Source: Gammaproteobacteria bacterium
GTDB taxonomy: Bacteria; Pseudomonadota; Gammaproteobacteria; Pseudomonadales; Pseudohongiellaceae
Length of the DNA: 5,765 bases
Reading direction: 5' to 3'
Assembly: GCA_016762975.1 (NCBI GenBank)
Contig: JAESUV010000211.1
Span: forward strand, 10,877 to 16,641
Made by a program: the position numbers and the translations under genes. This document shows, one piece after another, positions 1-5,765 of this stretch (positions are counted from its first letter, which is position 1; each line of letters opens with the position of its first letter). The notes beneath the pieces were generated by a model, which saw nothing but the letters and a program-made list of their open reading frames with translations, did not search any database and was not told where the DNA came from.

Positions 1-747
1 GTTTAGCGTAAAATTACCAGAGATAAAAGGCTCGTAGATAGAAGCAAACTCGATGAAGAGCTGCGTTACGTTGAGGCCCATTAGTGTGAGAAAGAGTAGT
101 AGGCCTATCGAGAGAGAAATCACTAAGGCATACATTTTGACGCAAAGAATTTTTCGAACGCGTGCCTCGAGATGCGTATTGAATAATAAAGCAAGAGGAG
201 TAAATACCAGATAGGCAAGTGCCTCTACACGAAATGACGCTGCAAGGAGCAAGCAGGTGCAGAAAATAAAAGCAGGGCGTAGTGACCGCGTCTTGGCGTA
301 GAGCAGATACTGCCAGAATGCTGTAAGAGAAAGTGCCCAAAATCCAATATCGCGAATTAGTAGGTCGCGGTATTCATTCAACTGCGGGTAAACCAGGATG
401 CAGATTGCAGCAATGGCCAGCAAGGGTTCGGAATTATTGATTTCTTTTACAATACTGAGAAAGGCATACACAAGAATAGCGTAGAACATCGCGTTCACGA
501 ATAAACCAGCCGAGAATACATCCAGTCCAGTTACAGACACACTGCCGATTAGGATCGAGTATGTTGCCCATGAATAATGTTGATAGGCGGCGACGATCCC
601 ATCGGCAAGGAATATCTCAGCGGTACGTGCATAGGTATAGGCATCCGAGTTAGGAATCTCCTGCAGGAGTAGGGTGAAAATGGACAGCACTAGGCTCGCC
701 GTTACCGCGATCCATCTGATGTCGTGCTGCCGCCAATCTAGATTCAT
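1..747 (-). CDS. Polytopic membrane protein, possible GT-C type glycosyltransferase (partial, C-terminus beyond left edge)
   Basis: An open frame of 249 codons starts at ATG 747-745 and is still open at base 1, so the C-terminal part is missing. The protein is very hydrophobic. I estimate membrane segments near residues 11-29, 60-74, 79-100, 107-121, 133-150, 157-171, 175-190 and 204-224. After the first one comes a polar loop with Ser34-Asp35 and Tyr37-Tyr39, then a Trp/Tyr-rich stretch around residues 55-63. This resembles the first periplasmic loop, with its acidic residue, of GT-C enzymes (PMT/ArnT-like) that move sugars from polyprenyl-phosphate donors. A charged motif, NEYRDLLIRD, lies at 124-133. 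Only a weak ribosome-binding site (AGGCGA-like) precedes the ATG. The gene lies 51 bp downstream of the acyltransferase on the same strand, with no obvious terminator between them, so cotranscription is likely. That it is a membrane protein is secure; glycosyltransferase is inference, and another envelope function such as a polymerase or flippase is possible. Confidence 0.8.
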   Translation of the reverse strand, partial: MNLDWRQHDIRWIAVTASLVLSIFTLLLQEIPNSDAYTYARTAEIFLADGIVAAYQHYSWATYSILIGSVSVTGLDVFSAGLFVNAMFYAILVYAFLSIVKEINNSEPLLAIAAICILVYPQLNEYRDLLIRDIGFWALSLTAFWQYLLYAKTRSLRPAFIFCTCLLLAASFRVEALAYLVFTPLALLFNTHLEARVRKILCVKMYALVISLSIGLLLFLTLMGLNVTQLFIEFASIYEPFISGNFTLN

Positions 748-798
748 TTTCGCCTATTTTTTTATTCTATTTTTAACTATTAATTTTTCAATACGAGA

Positions 799-1746
799 TC
801 AATAAGGTCTGGCGGAAGGCCCGGCAGCCTGTGTCTTAAATCGCTTGTGCAGCCAGAGATATTGGTCGGGCTGTTTTCTTATCGCGCGCTCCACCAACTC
901 GTTGGTGGTGCGTGCGTCGGCTTCTGCGTTGCCGCTTGGAAACCCTTTTAGGGCAGGGGCGAAGTCGAGATGATACCCCGAGTTATCTTCATTGCGATAA
1001 TGGCTAAAAAACACTACGGCGGAGTTATTTACCTTCGCGAATCGCGCAGTAGCGGTGATAGTTGCAGCCTGAACACCAAAGAAGGGCACGAATACGGAGT
1101 GCTTCGCACCGTAGTCCTGATCTGGAGCGTACCAGAGAATCCGGCCTGCCTTCAGGCTACGTATAGCGCCGCGCACATCTTTTCGATCGTAGACATGACG
1201 GAAATGGCGAATGCGGCCATTGAACATCGCCGCTTGAAACAGCGGGTTCTTGTTCGGGCGATAGGTTACATCCATATTTCCAATCAGATTGAACAAGAAA
1301 CCACCCATTTCTAAGCTGGAGAAATGCGCGCAGAGCAGCAGCACACCTTGGCCTTGGTCGATAGCTGCCTGCAGATTCTCCAATCCAGTTACAGTGGTTC
1401 GAGATCGGAAGTCTTCCGGATTTCGAAACCAGGAGATGGCGACCTCGATGAGTCCTATGCCGTTAGACAGGAAAGTCTTTCTTACCAGCATCCGCTGTTC
1501 CCTCTCGGACAGCTCGGGAAAGCAAAGACGAAGATTAACCTCACAGATGTGTCGCCTCGACTTAGCGAAATAATAGCTGAGCAGCCCTAGGCCTCGCCCT
1601 AGTTGAATCTGCAAGGGATACGGCAGATGTGCCGCCAGCCACATGGCAGACAGGCCTATCCATGTCAGCCAATAACGTGGCGCAATGAATTTGCTTAGAG
1701 GTGTTCTTATTTGCGAATCTTCAGCCACGAGTATGCCAGCGAGCAC
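799..1746 (-). CDS. lpxL: Lipid A biosynthesis acyltransferase, LpxL/HtrB family
   Basis: The family transfers a secondary fatty acyl chain from acyl-ACP to the Kdo2-lipid A precursor at the inner face of the inner membrane. The protein has 315 residues (E. coli LpxL has about 306). Family landmarks are clear: PRYWLTW at 23-29 leading into the N-terminal membrane anchor, NLRLCFPELS at 71-80, the catalytic H-x4-E box at His141/Glu146, YRPNKNP at 162-168, APDQDYG at 207-213 and YLWLHKRFK at 296-304. APDQDYG and the C-terminal box fit LpxL/LpxP rather than LpxM; acyl-chain specificity cannot be read from sequence. The start is uncertain. The longest frame begins at GTG 1746-1744. A second GTG at 1728-1726 (residue 7) gives a length before PRYW closer to E. 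coli LpxL. Neither has a convincing ribosome-binding site, and no ATG lies nearby. Stop is TGA at 801-799. It is divergent from hldE and probably heads an operon with the membrane protein downstream. Confidence 0.93.
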   Translation of the reverse strand: MLAGILVAEDSQIRTPLSKFIAPRYWLTWIGLSAMWLAAHLPYPLQIQLGRGLGLLSYYFAKSRRHICEVNLRLCFPELSEREQRMLVRKTFLSNGIGLIEVAISWFRNPEDFRSRTTVTGLENLQAAIDQGQGVLLLCAHFSSLEMGGFLFNLIGNMDVTYRPNKNPLFQAAMFNGRIRHFRHVYDRKDVRGAIRSLKAGRILWYAPDQDYGAKHSVFVPFFGVQAATITATARFAKVNNSAVVFFSHYRNEDNSGYHLDFAPALKGFPSGNAEADARTTNELVERAIRKQPDQYLWLHKRFKTQAAGPSARPY

Positions 1747-1803
1747 CAGAATGAATGCTAAGAGATAAGGAGAATAATAGGTTTATCGCTCTTGGTGGCG
1801 CGA

Positions 1804-1812
1804 ATTGTAGCA
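1804..1812 (-). promoter_or_regulatory. Candidate extended -10 promoter for the lpxL-like gene
   Basis: Read on the minus strand, TGC precedes TACAAT (1809-1804), giving the TGnTACAAT form of an extended -10 element with one mismatch to TATAAT. The matching -35 position, about 17 bp upstream, is poor, which is usual for extended -10 promoters. A start near base 1797 would give a leader of about 50 nt before GTG 1746. A perfect TTGACA lies further upstream (1855-1850, minus), but no good -10 sits at the right distance from it. Prediction by eye only. Confidence 0.45.
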
Positions 1813-1984
1813 GAAGCCTAAGAAAAACAGCACTTTACGAATTTTTGATTGTCAATCCAGAAAAACTAGATGAAAAGCCCACCTACAGGGAAGTTAATGG
1901 CTATATCCGGCTGAATATCCCCACTTTCGGTGAGGAGGGAGTAAGTCGACTTTCAACTGGCATTATTCCTGTGATTAGCCCATG

Positions 1985-1993
1985 TGATATGAT
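1985..1993 (+). promoter_or_regulatory. Candidate extended -10 promoter for hldE
   Basis: TG at 1985-1986, one base, then TATGAT at 1988-1993 forms a good extended -10 element with a single mismatch to consensus. No strong -35 hexamer is seen 17 bp upstream. A start near base 2000 would give a leader of about 47 nt, carrying the ribosome-binding site AGGAA (2035-2039). Prediction by eye only. Confidence 0.45.
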
Positions 1994-2046
1994 CAGCCGC
2001 CATAAAAAGCGGTAAATATGCCGCCTTTGAATACAGGAACCCTCAG

Positions 2047-3474
2047 ATGAAACTTGAGATGCCACCTTTTCAACAAGCCAAGCTCTTGGTTATCGGTGAT
2101 GTCATGCTGGACAGATATTGGCATGGTGCTGCCTTACGTATCTCCCCGGAGGCACCAGTTCCGGTAGTGCAAGTTGGCAATCAGGAAGACCGCCCAGGTG
2201 GCGCGGGAAACGTGGCGTTGAATATTGCCGCTCTGGGTTCGGCGGCTACGCTTATCGGTGTAGTCGGCAAGGACGATAATGCGAAGGATTTGGAGTCTCG
2301 CCTCACCGCTGCTGGAGTGTATTGCGAATTTTTGAAATCGGAAGATAAGCCGACAATTACCAAGCTGCGAGTAATCAGCCAGCATCAACAATTGATCCGC
2401 CTCGACTTCGAAGAGAAATTTGATGAGCAAGACGTGGCTGATCTGCAGTCGCTGGCGATTTCACTTCTTCCAAGCGCGCAAGTACTCGTGCTTTCAGATT
2501 ATGCGAAGGGGGCATTGCAAGATGTAGCTGCCTTGATCCAGCTTGCAAGGGAACAGAATATTCCAATCATAGTCGATCCGAAAGGGACAGAATTTGAGAA
2601 GTACCGTGGAGCGACATTGATCACTCCAAACTTTAGTGAATTTGAAGCCGTTGTCGGGGCCTGTGCGAACGAAGAGGAATTGGTTAAAAAAGGCCTCAAG
2701 TTAATGAGCGACCTCGAATTGCAGGCGATACTTATTACCCGTGGCGAACAGGGTATGACATTGCTGCGTCCAGACTCGGAAGAATTGCATCTGCCTGCAC
2801 GTGCGCGTGAGGTATTCGACGTGACGGGCGCAGGCGATACGGTGATCTCTGTGCTTGCCTCGGCACTTGCGGCGGGCGATGATCTTGCTGATGCTACGGC
2901 GATCGCGAATCTCGCAGCAGGGCTAGTGGTCGGCAAACTAGGTACCGCGGCAATAAGTGGCCCAGAACTACGAAGAGCGATACTGGCCGAGCAAGATTCT
3001 GGTATGGGTGTGATGACGGCAGAGCAACTTAGTATTGCCGTGCATGATGCTAAAGCTCACGGAGAGAAGATAGTATTTACCAATGGCTGCTTCGATATCA
3101 TTCATGCAGGACATGTCGGTTATTTAAGCCAAGCCAGAAAGCTAGGTGATAGGCTCGTCGTAGCGATCAATGCAGACAGTTCTGTAACGCGATTAAAAGG
3201 GCCGGGTCGCCCAATTAATCCTGTTGAGCGTAGAATGGCCGTGCTTGATGGTCTGGAGGCGGTGGACTGGGTCGTAAGTTTTGAAGAAGATACGCCAGAG
3301 GCGCTGCTGAAATCTCTACAGCCAGATATCCTTGTTAAGGGTGGAGACTACTCCTTAGAGCAGGTTGTCGGCGGCGCGTACGTTCTTTCCTATGGCGGCG
3401 AAGTGAAAGCGCTGGAATTTCTAGACGATTGCTCAACCTCGGCTATAGTAGAAAAAATGAAGGACTCGGGTTAA
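2047..3474 (+). CDS. hldE: Bifunctional D-glycero-beta-D-manno-heptose-7-phosphate kinase / heptose-1-phosphate adenylyltransferase
   Basis: HldE (RfaE) carries out two cytosolic steps of ADP-heptose synthesis for the LPS inner core: phosphorylation of heptose-7-phosphate at C1, and, after the phosphatase GmhB, transfer of AMP from ATP to heptose-1-phosphate. The protein has 475 residues, matching the fused E. coli enzyme (477). The N-terminal PfkB/ribokinase-like domain (about 10-315) shows GDVMLDRYWHG at 17-27, PGGAGN at 50-55, IVDPKG at 175-180 and the anion-hole box TGAGD at 260-264, with Asp264 the expected catalytic base. The C-terminal nucleotidyltransferase domain (about 340-475) starts with FTNGCFD at 344-350 and HAGH at 353-356, and carries KGGDY at 431-435 and CSTSAIV near the end. 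All expected key residues are present, so both activities should be intact. ATG 2047 has AGGAA seven bases upstream. It appears to be transcribed alone and converges on the aldo/keto reductase gene. Confidence 0.98.
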   Translation: MKLEMPPFQQAKLLVIGDVMLDRYWHGAALRISPEAPVPVVQVGNQEDRPGGAGNVALNIAALGSAATLIGVVGKDDNAKDLESRLTAAGVYCEFLKSEDKPTITKLRVISQHQQLIRLDFEEKFDEQDVADLQSLAISLLPSAQVLVLSDYAKGALQDVAALIQLAREQNIPIIVDPKGTEFEKYRGATLITPNFSEFEAVVGACANEEELVKKGLKLMSDLELQAILITRGEQGMTLLRPDSEELHLPARAREVFDVTGAGDTVISVLASALAAGDDLADATAIANLAAGLVVGKLGTAAISGPELRRAILAEQDSGMGVMTAEQLSIAVHDAKAHGEKIVFTNGCFDIIHAGHVGYLSQARKLGDRLVVAINADSSVTRLKGPGRPINPVERRMAVLDGLEAVDWVVSFEEDTPEALLKSLQPDILVKGGDYSLEQVVGGAYVLSYGGEVKALEFLDDCSTSAIVEKMKDSG

Positions 3475-3488
3475 AAAGATTGAGACAG

Positions 3489-3514
3489 CAGTAATCAATA
3501 GAGCTTTGTTACTG
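3489..3514. terminator. Possible weak bidirectional terminator or stem-loop between hldE and the aldo/keto reductase
   Basis: CAGTAA (3489-3494) pairs with TTACTG (3509-3514). Skipping one T (3495), CAA (3496-3498) pairs with TTG (3506-3508), leaving a 7-base loop. The result is a 9-bp stem with one bulge. It lies 14 bp after the hldE stop, and its right arm contains the stop codon of the convergent aldo/keto reductase gene (3511-3509). The stem is A/T-rich and no T-run follows directly on either side; T-runs are about 10-15 bases away. It may be a weak or chance structure. Confidence 0.27.
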
Positions 3515-4306
3515 AGCAGCTTCTACATTTTCCTGTAAATGCTTTGGATTTATAGTTCCCACAATCACGCTAGTAACACCTTTTTTATCCAGTGCGAAGC
3601 GAAGGTTTCTTTCGGCGAAGTTAGTGCCAACAGGATTCGCGTTTGCCTCGGGCTTGATACAATCGTGCCCGCTATTCAGTGCCTTTTTTACGAGAACCCC
3701 TTTCTTGAGTGCAAGCGCATGATCGATCACTATCGCGTCGTTCTGCGTCGATGGATTATAGGTCACCATTACTAAGTCGAGCATTTCAGCGGCCTTCATG
3801 CCGCCTTCCACCGTCTTAGTAGACATGCCAATTGCCTTGATGAGGCCTTTTTCCTTGAGCCGCAGAAGGGTTTCAGGGCAATCGCTGGATTCGAGAATTT
3901 TAACATCCTGCCCATCGGAATGAATCAAGACGATATCAAGGTAGTCAGTTCCTAGATCTCGTAGACTGCGCTCGATACTGTGTTGTGTGTGTTCTGCCGA
4001 AAAATCGAAGTAGGACTTGCCGGCGGTAAACTCTTCGCCGACCTTGCTGCAAATAATCCAATCTTGACGCTCGATGAGGAGGCGTCCCAAGCGCTGCTCG
4101 CTGCTGCCATAGGCTGGGGCTGTATCGATGAAATTGATGCCAAGTTCTTTGGCCTGGTCAATCAGTGCGGATACTTCTTTATCGGAAGGAAGCGAGAAAT
4201 CGCTCGGGTACTTCACCTTTTGATTGCGGCCGATCTTGACCGTACCTAAGCCTAGGCAGGAAATCTCGAGGCCTGTCTTTCCCAATGTTCTTTTTGCCAA
4301 GCTCAT
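3509..4306 (-). CDS. Aldo/keto reductase family protein
   Basis: This is an NAD(P)H-dependent oxidoreductase of the (alpha/beta)8-barrel aldo/keto reductase superfamily, which typically reduces aldehydes or ketones, including sugar aldehydes, in the cytosol. The protein has 265 residues, on the short side for the family. It opens with a typical RTLGKTGLEISCLGLGT (6-22). The usual catalytic tetrad is visible: Asp61 and Tyr66 in FIDTAPAYGSSEQRLG, Lys88 in CSKVG and His129 in LIHSDG. Cofactor-binding features near the end include VIVGTINPKHLQENV at 247-261. There is no signal peptide. ATG 4306-4304 lies 6 bp after the stop of the FAD oxidoreductase, so the two are very likely cotranscribed and perhaps translationally coupled. 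A G-rich stretch at the end of the upstream gene may serve as ribosome-binding site. The substrate is unknown. I recall a similar aldo/keto reductase near waaA and hldE in pseudomonads, which would make this a conserved neighbour rather than a passenger; not checked. Confidence 0.92.
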   Translation of the reverse strand: MSLAKRTLGKTGLEISCLGLGTVKIGRNQKVKYPSDFSLPSDKEVSALIDQAKELGINFIDTAPAYGSSEQRLGRLLIERQDWIICSKVGEEFTAGKSYFDFSAEHTQHSIERSLRDLGTDYLDIVLIHSDGQDVKILESSDCPETLLRLKEKGLIKAIGMSTKTVEGGMKAAEMLDLVMVTYNPSTQNDAIVIDHALALKKGVLVKKALNSGHDCIKPEANANPVGTNFAERNLRFALDKKGVTSVIVGTINPKHLQENVEAAQ

Positions 4307-4312
4307 TTATTT

Positions 4313-5512
4313 CTAACCCCAACGTGAAGTAGCGATTTCAGCTGGCTCTAACACATCACTCAAATTTTGCTCTGTCGACGGGGTTGAGGGAACAACTCCG
4401 CTGGCTACCAAATGATCACTAATATTATCGGCCAAATTGGGTGTAAGAGTCAGCTTCGTAGGCCATGCAACCAACACATTGCTTTCTTCAATAAAGTAGG
4501 CATCTTCCGGGCGAGTGTTGTTGTTTATGTTGGCTTCCGCCCTGTCGATGGTAAAGCAATGAAATTCTGTTGCATCAAAATCTATCCACGGGAATAAAGT
4601 TGCTAGAAGCTTTCTCGCGACGTGAATCTGAGCATCTTTATCTTTGCCTACGCCTGACTCAGCAATCTCGCCACCCAGGTACCAAACCGTCTCACCCTCG
4701 GCATCGCTATGGGAGGTAACAGTCAGCTTCGGTGTTAGACTAAAACTATCTCCTATGCAGTGCACGAAAACAGGAGGAAGGGCTTTCCCCTTCACATAGA
4801 CCATATTCAGTGGTCTCAGTTGCGACTTCGGTTTTGTTAAGCTGGCATCATCAATGAGTTGCTGATTGCCTTTACCCGCGCTAAAAATAAATTTCTGTGC
4901 TTCGAGAACAAATTGCATGCTTTCATCATTGAATGAGATGGCGTTGACCAATCCCGATTCATTGCGCTTGAACGTATAGCTCCCGGGCTGCACCCTGAAT
5001 ATCCGGTCACGCTGCTTCTCAATTAACACGTCTAGTAGGGAGTTTGTATCCACAACAAAATCTGGAAGTTTATAGAGAACTCCTTCGACAGTGGCTGCCT
5101 TAAAAAAATCTGGGTAGTCTCGCTGCTCGACTGCGGTAACTCGGCCGCTTAGGCTTTTGCTACCGAGAAAAGTCTTAAGTTTCGAGCGAAATCCAGAGTT
5201 GGACCACATATAGTAGTGTTCGCTGAGTACGCGGCATTCTCTAAGGTCGATCTCGTCTTCGCCGGCTAGAGCGCTGCGCCAGCGTGCAGGCATGTCGGAT
5301 ATGACATTTGCTGCACCACTGAGGGCTCCATTCAGTGCATATTTGAGGCCGCCGTGGATAATGCCTTGTGATGCGAGGGTCTGGCCGGAACCGAGCTTGT
5401 CAGTCTCCAGCAATATGACTTGATAGCCTTGATTGCTTAAGCGGTTCAGTAACCAGAGGCCTGCAATTCCACCGCCAAATATGACGATGTCGGTTGAATA
5501 GCTCGATGTCAT
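4313..5512 (-). CDS. FAD-dependent oxidoreductase, DAO/GlpD-like family
   Basis: A 399-residue flavoprotein of the D-amino-acid oxidase/glycerol-3-phosphate dehydrogenase (DAO) type. The N-terminal Rossmann dinucleotide-binding motif is complete: strand DIVIFGGGIAG (8-18; Gly13, Gly15, Gly18) followed by Glu36 at the end of the second strand, which holds the FAD ribose. The stretch TLASQGIIHGGLKYAL (45-60) matches the FAD-contact region in GlpD- and LhgO-like enzymes. KFIFSAGKGN (207-216) is the second FAD contact. A substrate-binding beta domain probably spans about 140-320. I see no signal peptide or obvious membrane anchor. ATG 5512-5510 has AAGG six bases upstream, and a sigma70-like promoter lies further up. 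The protein is encoded directly ahead of the aldo/keto reductase and divergently from waaA. The family oxidises a C-OH or C-N bond, such as a 2-hydroxy acid, amino acid or glycerol phosphate. The substrate here cannot be read from sequence, and a link to LPS is inferred from context only. Confidence 0.9.
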   Translation of the reverse strand: MTSSYSTDIVIFGGGIAGLWLLNRLSNQGYQVILLETDKLGSGQTLASQGIIHGGLKYALNGALSGAANVISDMPARWRSALAGEDEIDLRECRVLSEHYYMWSNSGFRSKLKTFLGSKSLSGRVTAVEQRDYPDFFKAATVEGVLYKLPDFVVDTNSLLDVLIEKQRDRIFRVQPGSYTFKRNESGLVNAISFNDESMQFVLEAQKFIFSAGKGNQQLIDDASLTKPKSQLRPLNMVYVKGKALPPVFVHCIGDSFSLTPKLTVTSHSDAEGETVWYLGGEIAESGVGKDKDAQIHVARKLLATLFPWIDFDATEFHCFTIDRAEANINNNTRPEDAYFIEESNVLVAWPTKLTLTPNLADNISDHLVASGVVPSTPSTEQNLSDVLEPAEIATSRWG

Positions 5513-5591
5513 TCGTTACCTTAGCTCGGTACTGTGATTGATGCGTAGGACATGAGTGTCGTGCTGCATTTAGATAGACCACAAGATTCAA

Positions 5592-5621
5592 ATTATATCG
5601 CCATCAGGGACTATTTCCCAA
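5592..5621 (-). promoter_or_regulatory. Candidate sigma70 promoter for the FAD oxidoreductase-aldo/keto reductase unit
   Basis: Read on the minus strand, a perfect TATAAT (5597-5592) is preceded by TTGGGA (5621-5616; four of six matches to TTGACA) with an 18-bp spacer. Transcription would start near base 5585, leaving a leader of about 73 nt before the ATG at 5512. It sits in the 156-bp divergent region shared with waaA, for which I could not find an equally good promoter. Prediction by eye only. Confidence 0.55.
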
Positions 5622-5668
5622 TTACTTCCCTACCTTAGCGGCAAACTAAAGTACTAGGCCAAATTTTC

Positions 5669-5765
5669 ATGCATCGAATTATCTACAGTGCCATTTTCTA
5701 TCTTGCACTGCCTGTGATTTTGCTTCGTCTGCTGATTCGGTCTGTGAAAGTGCCGGCTTATAGGA
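5669..5765 (+). CDS. waaA: 3-deoxy-D-manno-octulosonic acid (Kdo) transferase WaaA, N-terminal fragment
   Basis: Only the first 32 codons are inside the window. WaaA (KdtA) is a GT-B glycosyltransferase anchored to the inner membrane that adds Kdo from CMP-Kdo to the lipid IVA precursor. What is visible is the characteristic N-terminal anchor and what follows it: a start like MHRIIYSAIFYLALP, then VILLRLLIRS and the basic KVPAYR segment that leads into the donor-independent N-domain in the family. This pattern is distinctive and fits the neighbouring LPS genes. The ribosome-binding site is weak: AGG at 5656-5658 lies ten bases before the ATG. One or two Kdo transfers cannot be judged from this fragment. 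Confidence 0.85.
   Translation, partial: MHRIIYSAIFYLALPVILLRLLIRSVKVPAYR

Larger units (their letters stand above)
1747..2046. other. Divergent intergenic region between the lpxL-like gene and hldE
   Basis: This 300-bp stretch separates two genes transcribed away from each other. It holds one candidate extended -10 promoter for each direction and the hldE ribosome-binding site. It also has a small G+C palindromic cluster (1996-2025) just ahead of hldE. A plus-strand open frame of 86 codons (1755-2015) crosses it, but it has no ribosome-binding site or recognisable domain and covers both promoter candidates, so I treat it as non-coding. I see no convincing riboswitch or tRNA. Confidence 0.6.

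Noticed and set aside
14..340. Minus-strand open frame of 108 codons at the left edge
   Set aside because: Lies in another frame of the partial membrane protein, which has a longer open frame (249 codons, still open) with convincing membrane helices.
970..1590. Three plus-strand open frames opposite the acyltransferase gene
   Set aside because: The minus-strand frame carries all LpxL family motifs; the opposite frames show none and overlap each other.
1845..1872. TTGATT and TAGATG with a 16-bp spacer as an hldE promoter
   Set aside because: Both hexamers are weak, and the extended -10 at 1985-1993 is a better and closer candidate.
1755..2015. Plus-strand open frame of 86 codons in the lpxL-hldE intergenic region
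   Set aside because: No ribosome-binding site and no recognisable domain, and it covers the promoter candidates of both flanking genes. A frame of this length can occur by chance.
2499..2936. Minus-strand open frame of 145 codons inside hldE
   Set aside because: Antisense shadow of a strongly conserved gene; the translation is low-complexity and rich in Ser/Ala, typical of the reverse of coding sequence.
5400..5591. Minus-strand open frame of 63 codons overlapping the start of the FAD oxidoreductase gene
   Set aside because: Out of frame with the clear Rossmann motif, and it begins in the predicted leader of that gene with no supporting features.

Overview
The window is a stretch of chromosomal DNA from a Gram-negative bacterium. 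It carries a lipopolysaccharide (LPS) inner-core and lipid A locus. Four complete genes and two cut at the edges account for nearly all of it. The protein sequences look gammaproteobacterial. The arrangement, with waaA and hldE flanking an FAD oxidoreductase plus an aldo/keto reductase, resembles what I recall of the LPS region in pseudomonads (memory only, not checked). I cannot name genus or species. I see no transposon, CRISPR array, tRNA or rRNA.

Layout from left to right. Bases 1-747 (minus) are the N-terminal part of a polytopic membrane protein that runs off the left edge; its layout suggests a GT-C type glycosyltransferase. Just upstream of it, in the same direction, lies an LpxL/HtrB-family lipid A acyltransferase (799-1746, minus). 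The two are 51 bp apart and probably cotranscribed. A 300-bp divergent intergenic region follows (1747-2046), with a candidate extended -10 promoter facing each way. The bifunctional heptose kinase/adenylyltransferase hldE (2047-3474, plus) comes next. It converges on a two-gene minus-strand unit: an aldo/keto reductase (3509-4306) preceded, 6 bp upstream, by an FAD-dependent oxidoreductase (4313-5512). A 156-bp divergent region holds a good sigma70-type promoter for that unit. The window ends in the first 32 codons of waaA (Kdo transferase, plus).

How they fit together. The acyltransferase completes the acyl chains of lipid A, WaaA adds Kdo to the lipid A precursor, and HldE makes the activated heptose used directly after Kdo. 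The membrane protein could add or transfer a further sugar or modification at the periplasmic face. The FAD oxidoreductase and the aldo/keto reductase have no assigned role in this pathway. Their tight coupling and their position between two core-LPS genes make them the most interesting unexplained part of the window. I found no sign of a clearly novel system beyond this pair and the partial membrane protein.
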